Source of the DNA: Vibrio pacinii DSM 19139
GTDB lineage: Bacteria > Pseudomonadota > Gammaproteobacteria > Enterobacterales > Vibrionaceae
Direction of reading: 5' to 3'
DNA length: 64,000 nt
Assembly: GCF_000711795.1 (NCBI RefSeq)
Contig: NZ_JONH01000001.1
Span: 310,001 to 374,000, forward strand
The position numbers and the translations under genes are program-made. This document shows positions 51,873 to 63,211 of this stretch, in pieces (position 1 is the first letter of the stretch; each line of letters starts with the position of its first letter). The notes beneath the pieces are model-generated. The model saw nothing but the letters and a program-made list of their open reading frames with translations, was not told the DNA's origin and did not search any database.

Positions 51873-53309
51873 CTAGTTTTCAGTTGCGCGTAATACAACA
51901 CCAGAAAAACTGTTGAATGCTTTTAGCATGATATAGAGATCTTCATCAGACGATGAAACAGAACACGTTTCATTATTGCCAGATCGATACGGTCTACAGT
52001 CGTAAGCACCAGTGGTAGGTTCGCTACCTGAACGCACATACAAATCGGCGTCTCCTGTACCTGAACTGATACTAATAGTCAGTGGCGAGGTTCTATTTTT
52101 GGCCTTAACGACCAACATACGTTGTTCCCCTTTCGACAAGGCTATTGATGAAATGGGTGTGCCTGGAATAAGCTCTTCAACGCTAGGCACCGATTGACCA
52201 ACAGAGCCTTCAGGTAAGGTATTATTAAAGAATGTCGCGACCTTAGGCCAAATTTTGCTGATCTTGACCCCTTGGTTTTCACAACCACCAAAGTGATGAA
52301 GTGCAATCGCTTTATTGTCTGAAGAGTTCAACACTGGAGAGCCGGATGAACCACCGATCGTGTCGCAGAAGTAGCCAGTATCTGTCCCCGCACCACGCCC
52401 GTTGGTAGAAGCAATATCGACTTGGCATAAACCCGAGCCATTTTGATCACTTTCTATTGCAAGCTCTTTGGGGTTTCCGGCACCATGCTGAGGAATATAG
52501 ATACCGTTGCCATATACTGGTTCAGACGCATCTAAGCCTAAGTAACCAAATGATTCAATCTTGCTAAAATCATCAACAGAGAACAAGGTATAGTCCAAGG
52601 TATAATCGGTACTAAATAGCTCGTTACCCATCACTTTTACCGTTGTCGACAATGCTCCACCACATGTATTACGTTGATAGTTAAACCATACCTCGGTGTT
52701 TCTAAGCTCAGACTCACTGCCAACACAATGGTTATTGGTAAAGAGTTTATTATCTGGCCCAACCCGCCAAGCCGTACAAAGGCTACGGCCATTGATCAGC
52801 AGCCGTGCTACAGGATTAGACCATGCCACTTGCTCCGGATGCGTATCTTGCCAACAAGCAACGTCTTTGCGTTCATTCACTCCACACGTCGATAGCATAG
52901 TACTGCTCGGCTCGAAAGCTATCGCCTTTTCATTACCTGCCATAAAATAATCAATATCATACTGCCCCAGTTGTCCTTCGGCATTAGGCACTAATTCAAT
53001 CTTCACCGAATCACCAAATAGTGATTGCGCAAACCACTCTTGTTGACTTTCGGTATATTCAACCGTTTCCGAGCCATCACTGGACATTAATCGAATCAAA
53101 CTGCCCCGAGGTAATATCAAATTCTTGAAGTGAATTTTTATGAACTCTGCACCATGATGTTGTATTTCCATGACCGTCGATTCTGATTGATGAGAAGATA
53201 ACGCCAACGGTATTTCTTCTGCAATCACAGGTAATTCTGTTTGCGCGTACGCCAGCGAAGAAATGAGACAAGAGTAAGCCAGAGTGACATTGCGTATTAT
53301 GTTGTTCAT
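51873..53309 (-). CDS. Secreted trypsin-like serine protease with PPC domain
   Basis: 478 residues. A signal peptide ends near AYSCLISSLAYA. A beta-rich N-terminal region to about 135 precedes a chymotrypsin-fold domain with the triad in LFTNNHCVG, TLDYTLFSV and GGSSGSPV, plus several cysteines that could pair. This layout resembles extracellular lysyl/arginyl endopeptidases such as Achromobacter protease I; the cleavage preference is not shown. A C-terminal PPC domain (about 395-478) contains GDADLYV and [13 protein letters not shown], almost the same as in the aminopeptidase next door. It has no GlyGly-CTERM tail, so rhombosortase is not expected to act on it. Confidence 0.85.
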   Translation of the reverse strand: MNNIIRNVTLAYSCLISSLAYAQTELPVIAEEIPLALSSHQSESTVMEIQHHGAEFIKIHFKNLILPRGSLIRLMSSDGSETVEYTESQQEWFAQSLFGDSVKIELVPNAEGQLGQYDIDYFMAGNEKAIAFEPSSTMLSTCGVNERKDVACWQDTHPEQVAWSNPVARLLINGRSLCTAWRVGPDNKLFTNNHCVGSESELRNTEVWFNYQRNTCGGALSTTVKVMGNELFSTDYTLDYTLFSVDDFSKIESFGYLGLDASEPVYGNGIYIPQHGAGNPKELAIESDQNGSGLCQVDIASTNGRGAGTDTGYFCDTIGGSSGSPVLNSSDNKAIALHHFGGCENQGVKISKIWPKVATFFNNTLPEGSVGQSVPSVEELIPGTPISSIALSKGEQRMLVVKAKNRTSPLTISISSGTGDADLYVRSGSEPTTGAYDCRPYRSGNNETCSVSSSDEDLYIMLKAFNSFSGVVLRATEN

Positions 53310-53465
53310 TGATGTTCCCTTTCAGTGTTGTGGTTTCACTACAAACATAATCGCTAAACGACAATAAGCAACCAGTTGCCTATTGTCGTTTGAGTAAACT
53401 ATTGTTGACGTTAAAATTTAAATTATAAAAATCAATTGTTTATATTTCTTACTACAAAATTAAGG

Positions 53466-53495
53466 TACAAAAAAAGCGGCTCACTGAGCCGCTTT
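53466..53495 (-). terminator. Terminator after serS
   Basis: AAAGCGGCTC-ACT-GAGCCGCTTT, followed on the minus strand by a T run, 20 bases past the serS stop. Confidence 0.9.
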
Positions 53496-53514
53496 GCATT
53501 GTTTCAACCTTAAC

Positions 53515-54840
<1,326 letters not shown>

Positions 54841-54891
54841 TTAGTTGTGAAATCGCGCCCAAACATCATGCTCAAACGCTAAAAAATGTTT

Positions 54892-55013
54892 CCCAAAATA
54901 ATTGGAGTTGCCGCGCGGCAACAAACCAATTCAGCCCTATGAGCATAGGAGTTCTATGTGATTAGGGTGAATTTGTGCAGTTAACAAAGCTGCGGCTTCA
55001 AGTATGAAGGGAT
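54892..55013 (-). repeat. ERIC-type intergenic repeat element
   Basis: About 122 bases between rarA and serS have the full architecture of an enterobacterial repetitive intergenic consensus. Read on the minus strand: CCTTCATACTTGAAGCCGCA at one end, a TCACCCTAATCACATAG segment, the complement-rich centre CTCCTATGCTCATAGGG, then TTGCCGCGCGGCAA and AACTCCAATTATTTTGGG at the other end. The whole can fold into a long imperfect hairpin, with GTTGCCGCGCGGCAAC (54907-54922) a perfect palindrome. Such elements are non-autonomous and are transcribed with their neighbours, where they can alter message stability. Confidence 0.85.
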
Positions 55014-55042
55014 AATTGGATAAATGTATCTAAAATAGACGC

Positions 55043-56389
55043 TTATTCATAGCGCTTTTGTGGGCTTTTTGCGTCTAAACTAGCCAAGTAATCTAACTTT
55101 TCGCCAATTTTAGTTTCTAAACCTCGGTTTGTCGGTTGGTAGTAACGTTTATCCGCCATTTCAGGTGGTAGATAACGTTCACCAGCGGCGTAGGCACCGG
55201 GCTCATCATGGGCATAGCGATATTCAGCGCCGTAACCGAGATCTTTCATCAAATGAGTTGGCGCATTACGTAAATGAGGCGGAACTTCATACTCTGATAA
55301 ATTATGCGCATCGGCCAAAGCTTGTTTCCAAGCGGTATACACCGCATTACTCTTTGGCGCACAAGCGAGGTAGACAATCGCCTGAGCAATGGCTCGCTCA
55401 CCTTCTGCCGGCCCAACACGAGTAAAACAATCCCAGGCTGAAAGCGCAATTTGCATGGCTCGAGGGTCCGCATTGCCAATATCTTCTGAAGCGATCGCCA
55501 GTAAACGTCTGGCTATATAGAGCGGGTCACACCCTGCGGCAATCATTCTCGCTGACCAATACAGTGCCGCATCTGGGTTTGAACCACGAATCGATTTGTG
55601 TACAGCAGAAATCAGGTCGTACCAAATATCACCCTTGTTATCAAAGCGTGACACCTTCTCACCAGCGACTTCAGCCAGTAACTGCAACGTCACTTGTTTA
55701 ATGCCCTGCTCATCTTCTTGGGCCATATCATAAAGAAGCTCAAGGTAGTTGAGTGACATTCGCGCATCGCCATTGACCAACTCGGCTAGGCGATCCAATA
55801 CATTGTCGATGAAGGCGACGGTCACAAGGCCAAGCCCACGATCTTTGTCTGCTATCGCTTGGTCCAGTGCCAAACGAATATCTTGCTTTGCTAGTGAGGT
55901 TAACTTGTATACCCGAGCGCGCGATAAGAGTGCATTGTTAAGTTCAAATGATGGATTTTCCGTGGTGGCGCCAATAAAAGTCACCGTTCCATCTTCGATA
56001 TGGGGCAAAAACGCATCTTGTTGAGACTTATTGAAACGATGCACCTCATCAACAAACAAAATAGTTCGGCGGCCGGCCAATTTGTTTTCACGAGCTTTTT
56101 CAATCGCCGCGCGGATTTCTTTGACACCCGATGTCACCGCAGAAACACGCTCCACTTCGGCATTGGCGTAGCTGGCCGCCACTTCTGCAAGAGTAGTTTT
56201 TCCGGTGCCGGGAGGCCCCCACAGGATCATCGAGTGAATATGACCGGCCTCTAAAGCGCGCCTCAGTGGCTTACCGTGGCCGAGAATATGCTGCTGTCCA
56301 ATGTATTGATCTAGCGTTTGAGGCCGCATTCTCGCGGCCAAAGGACGAAAGTCTTCTTCACCGGAAAAGTCTAACGAGTAGTTACTCAC
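55043..56389 (-). CDS. rarA: Replication-associated recombination protein A
   Basis: 448 residues. AAA+ ATPase related to clamp loaders: [17 protein letters not shown], Walker [15 protein letters not shown], Walker [16 protein letters not shown], sensor [12 protein letters not shown], and the C-terminal tetramer region with [12 protein letters not shown]. RarA (MgsA) acts at stalled forks and gaps. Its ATG lies 2 bases after the lolA stop, so the pair is coupled. Confidence 0.96.
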   Translation of the reverse strand: MSNYSLDFSGEEDFRPLAARMRPQTLDQYIGQQHILGHGKPLRRALEAGHIHSMILWGPPGTGKTTLAEVAASYANAEVERVSAVTSGVKEIRAAIEKARENKLAGRRTILFVDEVHRFNKSQQDAFLPHIEDGTVTFIGATTENPSFELNNALLSRARVYKLTSLAKQDIRLALDQAIADKDRGLGLVTVAFIDNVLDRLAELVNGDARMSLNYLELLYDMAQEDEQGIKQVTLQLLAEVAGEKVSRFDNKGDIWYDLISAVHKSIRGSNPDAALYWSARMIAAGCDPLYIARRLLAIASEDIGNADPRAMQIALSAWDCFTRVGPAEGERAIAQAIVYLACAPKSNAVYTAWKQALADAHNLSEYEVPPHLRNAPTHLMKDLGYGAEYRYAHDEPGAYAAGERYLPPEMADKRYYQPTNRGLETKIGEKLDYLASLDAKSPQKRYE

Positions 56390-56391
56390 AG

Positions 56392-56988
56392 TTAGTTCCT
56401 TTGGTCATCAACCTCAACGCCCTCTGGAATGACAAACTTAAATCGCTCGGCACTCGGCTTGGTCAGATCGATATTGTTAAATGTGAAATTGCTCTGCTGA
56501 CCATCTTGCTCGACAACGCTAAAACCTTGGACTGCACCCTTGGTATCAATTTCTAACTTAAATTGGCCCTGATTACTGTCAACAGCCGTCGGTGTGAGGG
56601 TAAACACATCCCCTTGCTGTTCAACACGGTAGTTATCCCAGTCACTGGCTCGGTTACGTGTTAACAATACAAAGGGAGTTTGTTCTGTTGCTTGTTCTTG
56701 TGAGTAAATACTCACTTGCTCAATAAAAGGGCTGTAATACCACAAGCTTTCGCCGTCTGATACCAGTACGTTTTCGTCCGGCGTAGTGGTTGACCAACGA
56801 AACAGGCTCGGTCTGGCAATGTCTACTTTCCCTTCACCTTCCATGACCACATCGCCTTCGGGGCTGACTAATTGCTGAGTAAAGTCGGCGCTAAAGCCCT
56901 CGTTTATCTGCAATCTTTGGCTCAAATCATCTTTAGGGGCTGCGACGGCTGTAAAGCTCATCAGTAACAGTATCGCCAATCTCTTCAT
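56392..56988 (-). CDS. lolA: Outer-membrane lipoprotein carrier protein LolA
   Basis: 198 residues with a Sec signal peptide ([17 protein letters not shown]). The mature part shows the LolA barrel, with [22 protein letters not shown] and [20 protein letters not shown]. It shuttles lipoproteins from LolCDE across the periplasm to LolB; Slp at 39 kb would be a client. ftsK, the usual upstream neighbour in enteric bacteria, is replaced here by a SEC-C protein gene. Confidence 0.94.
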   Translation of the reverse strand: MKRLAILLLMSFTAVAAPKDDLSQRLQINEGFSADFTQQLVSPEGDVVMEGEGKVDIARPSLFRWSTTTPDENVLVSDGESLWYYSPFIEQVSIYSQEQATEQTPFVLLTRNRASDWDNYRVEQQGDVFTLTPTAVDSNQGQFKLEIDTKGAVQGFSVVEQDGQQSNFTFNNIDLTKPSAERFKFVIPEGVEVDDQRN

Positions 56989-57083
56989 TTCATTTTTCCT
57001 AAATTCGTCGCTATTCGGTTATTTATAGCTTGCTTCGCTATTCGCTTTGACCGAAAAAGGTTAACTTTGTTCGATATAAACCA

Positions 57084-57698
57084 CTATTGACCGCAGCACT
57101 GCTTGAATTTTTTACTACTGCCGCATGGACACTGATCATTACGTCCGATGCTTTTATAAGGGTTAACACTTTGGGATTTAGCGCCAATCATGGCCTCGTC
57201 AGCCGCTTGTGCCACTTCAGCAATCATTAAGTCGAGTTGTGGCATAAGATCGCTAAGCACTGGCGGCTGTTCAATACCAGACGCTTTCATTTGCGCCTGG
57301 GTTTGCGCTTCATCAACCGCTAGCATGAATGTCGTTAACATCGCTTGCAACATGCGCAAGGTACCGTCACCAATACTGGTTTCCATCCACTGCTGTTCAA
57401 TCGTTGGCCATAAAGTCATAAAGCCTTCGGCAAAATCAGCCAATTGTTCTTGTTGACGATCTTCACCGAGTAATGCGAGCACTGAATATTCGTTACGCTT
57501 TAAATAGCCGTACTGTTGATTAATATGATTCTCAATGTCTGCTTTCGCCGCCCCGGATTGCTCACCCAATAAGGTTGGCAACCAAGTTTCTGGCGCAAGC
57601 GGTTTGGTCGCTAGATTGGCGGCAAGGGTCGCGCCCTCAAGGTACAAAGGTGACTCTTCAGTAATAGTATCGGCAAGTGTCAGTAATCGGTAGTTCAT
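57084..57698 (-). CDS. YecA/UPF0149 family protein with C-terminal SEC-C zinc motif
   Basis: 204 residues. A helical UPF0149-like body (about 15-170) ends in a SEC-C motif, GRNDQCPCGSSKKFKQCCGQ, whose three cysteines and final CC bind zinc as in the SecA tail. Relatives such as YecA associate with SecA or ribosomes, but no reaction is established. It diverges from dusC across about 204 bases in which I recognise no operator. Confidence 0.85.
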   Translation of the reverse strand: MNYRLLTLADTITEESPLYLEGATLAANLATKPLAPETWLPTLLGEQSGAAKADIENHINQQYGYLKRNEYSVLALLGEDRQQEQLADFAEGFMTLWPTIEQQWMETSIGDGTLRMLQAMLTTFMLAVDEAQTQAQMKASGIEQPPVLSDLMPQLDLMIAEVAQAADEAMIGAKSQSVNPYKSIGRNDQCPCGSSKKFKQCCGQ

Positions 57699-57902
57699 GA
57701 TCTACTTCTAGTGTTAGCGAGGACTTGGGGCCATTATAACCCGATGCATGCCGCCGGGTCACTTCGAGACTTTATTCACCTCCCATCAATTCGCCATCAA
57801 CTACCTTGCATTTTCCTGTGATTAAATCATATCGACGATTGAGGATGACATTTACCCTTCAAGCTTCTAAAATCACGCCTCCCGAATTGGAGACGTTTTA
57901 TT

Positions 57903-58856
57903 ATGCGAGTTGTTTTGGGCCCGATGGAGGGTGTGCTAGACCATTTGATGCGTGAGATCTTAACCGACATCAATGACTACGATTTATGTGTCACTGAGTT
58001 TGTACGCGTCGTTGATCAGCTATTGCCTGACCACGTGTTCTATCGTTTATGCCCAGAACTATTACAGGGCTCAAAAACTCAGTCAGGCGTACCCGTCCAC
58101 GTCCAATTATTGGGACAAGACCCGCACTGGATGGCGCAAAACGCAAGTCGTGCCGCCCAACTTGGCGCTCGAGGCATCGATCTCAACTTTGGCTGCCCAG
58201 CGAAGCTAGTGAATAAAAGTAAGGGCGGCGCCGCGCTGCTTCAGCATCCTGAACTAATTCACAATGTGGTCAAAGCGTGTCGTGAAGCCGTACCCGAAGC
58301 AACGCCCGTCAGCGCCAAGATTCGTCTCGGTTGGGATAATCCAGAGGATTGTTTTGAAATCGTCGATGCCATTCAATCGGCAGGTGCAGACGAACTGACT
58401 GTCCATGCTCGAACTAAGACCGGGGGTTACAAAGCCAGTGAAATTAAGTGGGACTACATCAATCAAATACGCCAGAAATTCACGATCCCATTGATTGCCA
58501 ATGGTGAAATATGGAGTTATCAAGACGGCCAAGCGTGTATTGAAACGACTGGCGTAGATTCTTTAATGGTGTGTCGCGGCGCGTTCAATGTGCCAAACCT
58601 AGGTAACGTGGTCAAACACAATCACTCGGTTATGCCTTGGGCTGAGGTGGTTGAACTGCTGTTAGTCTACTCTCAATATGAGATGAAAGGGGATAAAGGC
58701 CTCTACTACCCTAACCGCGTTAAACAATGGTTTTCTTACTTGCGTCAGCAATACCCACAAGCTGCCGAACTTTTCCGCGAGATACGCATCTTCAACAAAG
58801 CCGCGCCTATTGTTGATTATCTGACTCGTTATCGTGACGAAATGGCGACCAACTAG
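57903..58856 (+). CDS. dusC: tRNA-dihydrouridine(16) synthase
   Basis: 317 residues of the Dus FMN-barrel family. The start MRVVLGPMEGVLDHLMREIL, the catalytic cysteine in NFGCPAKLVNKSKGGA, FMN-binding VHARTKTGGY and LMVCRGAFNVPNL fit DusC, which reduces U16 in tRNA. Its TAG stop overlaps the stop of the convergent GGDEF gene within CTAG. Confidence 0.93.
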   Translation: MRVVLGPMEGVLDHLMREILTDINDYDLCVTEFVRVVDQLLPDHVFYRLCPELLQGSKTQSGVPVHVQLLGQDPHWMAQNASRAAQLGARGIDLNFGCPAKLVNKSKGGAALLQHPELIHNVVKACREAVPEATPVSAKIRLGWDNPEDCFEIVDAIQSAGADELTVHARTKTGGYKASEIKWDYINQIRQKFTIPLIANGEIWSYQDGQACIETTGVDSLMVCRGAFNVPNLGNVVKHNHSVMPWAEVVELLLVYSQYEMKGDKGLYYPNRVKQWFSYLRQQYPQAAELFREIRIFNKAAPIVDYLTRYRDEMATN

Positions 58857-60316
58857 AACACCAACTTATCTTTACCCGTCGTTTTTGCTTGGTACAATTT
58901 GGTATCGGCAGCTTTGAATAACACTTCAAAGCTGCTGTCCGTCTCAGCAGATACGACTTCTACCCCACCTGAAATCGTAAATCCATCGGATAATACCTGC
59001 TGCGCCCCATCACGCACCGCTTTTTGCACTCTTTGCATACTCACTTTCAATGGTTCGATTTCGTTACCCGTCATGAAAACGACAAACTCCTCACCTCCAA
59101 CACGGGCCGCTGCATCATGGCTTCGGATATTAGCGGTTATTTTTTTAGCCATATAGATGATCACTTGGTCACCGACATCATGGCCGAAGGTATCATTAAT
59201 TGACTTGAAATTGTCGATATCAAACACCGCTAAAGCTAGATAATTTTCACGTTGCGCTGTCGCCAAATAAACTTCTAATCCACGTCGATTTAACAACCCC
59301 GTCAACGGGTCTCTAGCTGCAAGCTGTTTGAAGTAATTGTGCTCTACCCGAATATTTATGAAGAACAACGCTATCACGGAAAAAACATAGGTGAAAACGG
59401 CCAATAATAAACCATAACGCTGACGATCAACTAAGTGGCGAATCTCGGCTTTCCAATCATATTGGTAGTAGAGAGTATAATTCACCGCGACACCATCGAT
59501 CTTGACAGATTCAATCCTCACGGCATCATTCGGCAGTGCTCGATGGGCACTATTATACAAACCCAATTCACCCGCTAAACGTTGTTGGGAACTAAGCAAA
59601 GTGTTGTAGGCAATATCAAGCGATAGCATTCCTTGATGAACATCTTGATTGAATACAGGCATCGATAGACTCATCACTAATTGACTGTATGAGAGCACTG
59701 GTGCTGGGCCAGAGATAGTAATCAAGTCTCGGTTTCTAGCCGTCACCTGCCAAAAAGGTCGCGTCTTGATGGTGTTTATGATCTCACTGGTAATATTTTT
59801 GGCGTAAGTATCGGGCGAAGACATGATGTAGCCCTCGCGATCGATGTAATGAATGCCGAGTAAGAAGTCATCAATATCATGTAGAAAAGAGAGTACTGGA
59901 GCTAAAGATACTTGCCCTGACACTCTTTTGTACTGTGCACTGTTTGGGTCACACATTACTTTGTCACCCACTAACATATAGTTAATGTCTATCGCTGGGA
60001 TTTCGCCGCGACCTTCCGCCCGTAATAACGCATCAATGGGCCACATTTGGCATAAACCATCGACAACTTGACGATTATGATCCACTAGCCAAATAAAATT
60101 TGATTTCGAATAGTTTGAGAAGCTGTAATCGATCGCCGACAATACTTTAGTAGCACGTGATAAAGCACTATGTATTCGTTGATATTCATCATTAATTTGG
60201 CCATTAACCGAATCGTAATAATTTTTAATCGTCAATGCGATAATCGCCAACGGCACAATCAAAGGCACAAGAAAAACGAACGCTAAACTAAAGTGCCGCT
60301 GTCTGTTAACTTGCAT
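58853..60316 (-). CDS. Membrane-bound diguanylate cyclase (GGDEF domain)
   Basis: About 487 residues from the ATG at 60316, with GAGG upstream. Two membrane segments (FSLAFVFLVPLIVPLAIIALTI near the start and LLLAVFTYVFSVIALFFI near 300-320) enclose a periplasmic sensory domain of about 270 residues, probably of the Cache type. The cytoplasmic GGDEF domain has DPLTGLLNRRG and the active GGEEF; an RxxD product-inhibition site (RSHD) lies 5 residues before it. It should make cyclic di-GMP under feedback control. The ligand is unknown. No EAL domain is attached. Confidence 0.92.
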   Translation of the reverse strand: MQVNRQRHFSLAFVFLVPLIVPLAIIALTIKNYYDSVNGQINDEYQRIHSALSRATKVLSAIDYSFSNYSKSNFIWLVDHNRQVVDGLCQMWPIDALLRAEGRGEIPAIDINYMLVGDKVMCDPNSAQYKRVSGQVSLAPVLSFLHDIDDFLLGIHYIDREGYIMSSPDTYAKNITSEIINTIKTRPFWQVTARNRDLITISGPAPVLSYSQLVMSLSMPVFNQDVHQGMLSLDIAYNTLLSSQQRLAGELGLYNSAHRALPNDAVRIESVKIDGVAVNYTLYYQYDWKAEIRHLVDRQRYGLLLAVFTYVFSVIALFFINIRVEHNYFKQLAARDPLTGLLNRRGLEVYLATAQRENYLALAVFDIDNFKSINDTFGHDVGDQVIIYMAKKITANIRSHDAAARVGGEEFVVFMTGNEIEPLKVSMQRVQKAVRDGAQQVLSDGFTISGGVEVVSAETDSSFEVLFKAADTKLYQAKTTGKDKLVF

Positions 60317-60328
60317 CCCATTCCTCAA

Positions 60329-60374
60329 AAAATAATAAACCTACCCATACTGTAGTTGTAATGGATAGGTTTAG
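60329..60374 (-). terminator. Terminator after the ABC importer operon
   Basis: On the minus strand AAACCTATCCAT pairs with ATGGGTAGGTTT (one G-U), then ATTATTTTTT. It lies between the ATPase gene and the GGDEF gene start. Confidence 0.85.
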
Positions 60375-60443
60375 CCGATGTCATTGTGTTGATTATGTCA
60401 CAAACCAATATGGTTTGTATGGCCACAATAACTCAGTAAGTCA

Positions 60444-61238
60444 CTAATTTAACAGTAAGCTGTCATCAGCAAGCTCTTCGCCACGCACTTTAGAGAACAT
60501 TTCAAGCAAATCTGGAACTTGCATATTGGCTCGCTGATCTCCTGCGACATCAAGAACAATTTCACCTTGATGGAGCATAACCGTGCGATCACCACATGCG
60601 AGGGCGTCTTTCATTGAATGAGTCACCATCATCACGGTAAGGTTAAACTCCGCGACAATTTTTTTGGTCAAACTAATAATAAATGCAGCCATGCGTGGAT
60701 CAAGTGCAGCGGTATGCTCATCAAGTAACAGCAGTTTGCTGTCAGACAATGTCGCCATTACCAAGCTTACCGCCTGGCGTTGCCCACCCGAGAGCAAACC
60801 AATGCTGTCGCCTAAGCGGTCCTCTAAACCCAATCCCAAAATACTAATTCGCTCTTGAAACAGTTTTCTCCGCTTAGCCGACAAAGATAGACTCCACCCG
60901 CGCGATTTACCGCGCATATAAGCCAAAGCCATGTTCTCTTCTATCGTGAGATCGCCACACGTTCCGGCTAACGGATCTTGGAACACTCGAGCACACTGCT
61001 TTGCTCGTTGGTCGACCGTCTGCTTAGTGACGTCAAGGTCGTCGATAATCACCTTGCCACCCACCATAGGAGTTTCACCCGTTACGGCGCCAAGCAGTGT
61101 CGACTTTCCGGCACCATTGGAACCAATCACGGTTAAAAATTGGTGTTCTGGAACCTCTAACGTCACGCCTCTCAAGGCGCGGTTTTCGAGAATGGTACCG
61201 GGATTGAATGTCACTTGAATATCTTCTAAATGGATCAT
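60444..61238 (-). CDS. ABC transporter ATP-binding protein (TrpXYZ-type importer)
   Basis: 264 residues. Walker A IGSNGAGKSTLLG, Q-loop region ARVFQDP, signature LLSGGQRQAVSL, Walker B LLLLDEHTAALD and the switch histidine in MMVTHSMKDAL are all intact. It should energise uptake with the permease and binding protein encoded just upstream. Its start overlaps the permease stop by 4 bases (ATGA). Confidence 0.92.
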   Translation of the reverse strand: MIHLEDIQVTFNPGTILENRALRGVTLEVPEHQFLTVIGSNGAGKSTLLGAVTGETPMVGGKVIIDDLDVTKQTVDQRAKQCARVFQDPLAGTCGDLTIEENMALAYMRGKSRGWSLSLSAKRRKLFQERISILGLGLEDRLGDSIGLLSGGQRQAVSLVMATLSDSKLLLLDEHTAALDPRMAAFIISLTKKIVAEFNLTVMMVTHSMKDALACGDRTVMLHQGEIVLDVAGDQRANMQVPDLLEMFSKVRGEELADDSLLLN

Positions 61239-62179
61239 GTGGTTTCTCCTGACTCATTGGCTCGCTTTAGCGCTGCTTTACTTGGAGCAGGAGCATTACG
61301 CTTTTTTGCTTTTAAGTTTCCTTTTATCTTGGGGGCTATTAGTGCAATAGCAACCAAAACCGCAGTCACTAAATTAAGGTCAGAGGCTTGCAGACCAAAC
61401 ATACCCGTACTGAGGGCAAACGCGACCGCTAAACGATACAACACAGACCCGACGATCACTGCCAACACTGCAACCCAAATTTTGCGACCAGGAATCAGCG
61501 TTTGACCTAAAATAACGGCGGCTAAACCAACTACTATCGTCCCTACCCCTGATGTGACATCGGCAAAGCTGTTGGTTTGAGCGAATAACGCACCAGAAAA
61601 ACCGACAAAACCGTTCGAGAGCGCCAAGCCAAAATAAGTGTAAAAAGCCGTGCTTGCACCTTGCGCCGAGACCATTCGCGCGTTCACGCCGGTTGCACGA
61701 AGTCCGAGCCCAAAGTCACTATTCAATAAACGCACGACTAACCATGCAGCGACTAAAACCAGCAGACCAACAATCAAAGGACGAACGAGCATCGGATCGC
61801 CGAGGGTTTCAAACGGCGTTAAAATCGTTTCTTCACCGAGCAATGCCATATTGGGCCGCCCCATAATGCGAATATTGATCGAAAACGCCGCGATCATAGT
61901 CAGTATTGAAGCCAGTAAATGTAAGATCCCACAGCGCACAGCGAGAAACGCCGTCACCCAGCCGGTTGCTGCGCCAGCGACCACCGCCATCATGGTTGCA
62001 ATCCACGGGTTAATGCCTGCCACAATTGCCGTTGCCGCGACTGCCGCTCCCATAGGAAAACTGCCATCGACACTCAAGTCTGGAAAATCAAGTACCCGGA
62101 AGGTGATATACACACCTAGAGCAACGAGTCCGTAAAGCAACCCGATCTCCAGTGCGCCAAAAAAAGCAAAAGCAGACAT
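61235..62179 (-). CDS. ABC transporter permease (TrpXYZ-type importer)
   Basis: About 314 residues from the ATG at 62179 (GAGGGAGTGG upstream). Eight or more hydrophobic segments are visible, starting ALEIGLLYGLVALGVYITFRVL with LDFPDLSVDGSFPMGAAV, typical of the branched-chain amino acid permease-like family that pairs with ABC_sub_bind proteins. The C-terminus is basic (KIKGNLKAKKRN). It overlaps the ATPase gene and follows the binding-protein gene after a terminator-like hairpin. Confidence 0.9.
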   Translation of the reverse strand: MSAFAFFGALEIGLLYGLVALGVYITFRVLDFPDLSVDGSFPMGAAVAATAIVAGINPWIATMMAVVAGAATGWVTAFLAVRCGILHLLASILTMIAAFSINIRIMGRPNMALLGEETILTPFETLGDPMLVRPLIVGLLVLVAAWLVVRLLNSDFGLGLRATGVNARMVSAQGASTAFYTYFGLALSNGFVGFSGALFAQTNSFADVTSGVGTIVVGLAAVILGQTLIPGRKIWVAVLAVIVGSVLYRLAVAFALSTGMFGLQASDLNLVTAVLVAIALIAPKIKGNLKAKKRNAPAPSKAALKRANESGETT

Positions 62180-62197
62180 ATCCACTCCCTCTGTGCT

Positions 62198-62239
62198 AAA
62201 AAAAAGCAGCCCCAAATCCCATCAACTGGCCTTTGGGGC
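62198..62239 (-). terminator. Intercistronic terminator/attenuator after the binding-protein gene
   Basis: GCCCCAAA and TTTGGGGC pair over a 15-base loop; on the minus strand TGC and a run of T follow. It lies between the binding-protein stop and the permease start. It probably makes binding-protein message exceed permease and ATPase message. Confidence 0.75.
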
Positions 62240-62245
62240 GGTGGA

Positions 62246-63211
62246 TTATTTGACGCTAGTTGCGCGGTCAAGAACAGATTGAGGAATGGTTATGCCGAGT
62301 TTCATCGCCGCACTGCTACTGACGACTAAATCAGAACCTTTAGCCACTTTTACATCCAGTGAACCCGGCTCTGCTCCTTCGATAATTGCCGCAACGTAAT
62401 CGGCGGTTTGCACACCAACTTGGTAGTAATCAAAACCGACACTCGCAATGGCGCCTTTTTCAACATATGAGGTAGCGCCGCCAAACACTGGCGTTTTAGC
62501 TTGGTTCGCCGCGACAATCATGCCTTCGATTGCGCTGGCAACGGTATTGTCTGTCGGTGCGTAAATCACGTCTGATTTGGCAACAATCGCTTGGGTCGCC
62601 GATTGAACATCAGCACTCTTCAGTGCCGTGGCTTCGACAACTTTAATCCCATGCTCACTCGCACTTTGTTTAAGCAGTTCAACCAAGGTAACCGCATTGG
62701 CTTCACCCGGATTAAACACCACACCAATGGACTTGACGTTAGGCATGATCTCTTTAATCAACGCAACATGTTGATTGACGGGTGATAGGTCAGACAGACC
62801 CGTGACATTCTTGCCTGGTTGTATCATCGTTTTAACCAACTTTGCACCGACTGGATCCGTAACGGCGGTAAAGACAACCGGAATAGAACGCGTTGCAGAA
62901 ACCAGCGCTTGCGCAGTTGGCGTTGCAATACCGACCAAAACATCAGGCTTTTCACCAACAAATTGACGCGCGATTTGAACCGCTATGGCAGGATTTCCTT
63001 GCGCGGTTTTAAAATCAAAATCTAAATTTTTACCTTGCTCATAACCTTTAGCTTTTAGACCATCGATCAAACCTTGGCGGGTTGCATCTAGCGCCGGATG
63101 CTCAACAATTTGTGACACCGCTACCTTGGCTGTTTTAGCCATAATAGAGGTTGAAGAGAGTAACGTGGCACCTGCGAGTATAGCGGTCGCAATGACTTTT
63201 CCTGCTTTCAT
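62246..63211 (-). CDS. ABC transporter substrate-binding protein (ABC_sub_bind family, TrpX-like)
   Basis: 321 residues from the ATG at 63211, preceded by AAGGAGTTAAG. A signal peptide (MKAGKVIATAILAGATLLSS...MA) leads to a periplasmic binding fold beginning VAVSQIVEHPALDATRQGLI, with GVVFNPGEANAV and YAPTDNTVASAIEG. This PF04392-like family includes Vibrio and Firmicutes proteins for tryptophan or tyrosine; tryptophan is the best guess and is not shown by the sequence. No lipobox. Confidence 0.88.
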   Translation of the reverse strand: MKAGKVIATAILAGATLLSSTSIMAKTAKVAVSQIVEHPALDATRQGLIDGLKAKGYEQGKNLDFDFKTAQGNPAIAVQIARQFVGEKPDVLVGIATPTAQALVSATRSIPVVFTAVTDPVGAKLVKTMIQPGKNVTGLSDLSPVNQHVALIKEIMPNVKSIGVVFNPGEANAVTLVELLKQSASEHGIKVVEATALKSADVQSATQAIVAKSDVIYAPTDNTVASAIEGMIVAANQAKTPVFGGATSYVEKGAIASVGFDYYQVGVQTADYVAAIIEGAEPGSLDVKVAKGSDLVVSSSAAMKLGITIPQSVLDRATSVK

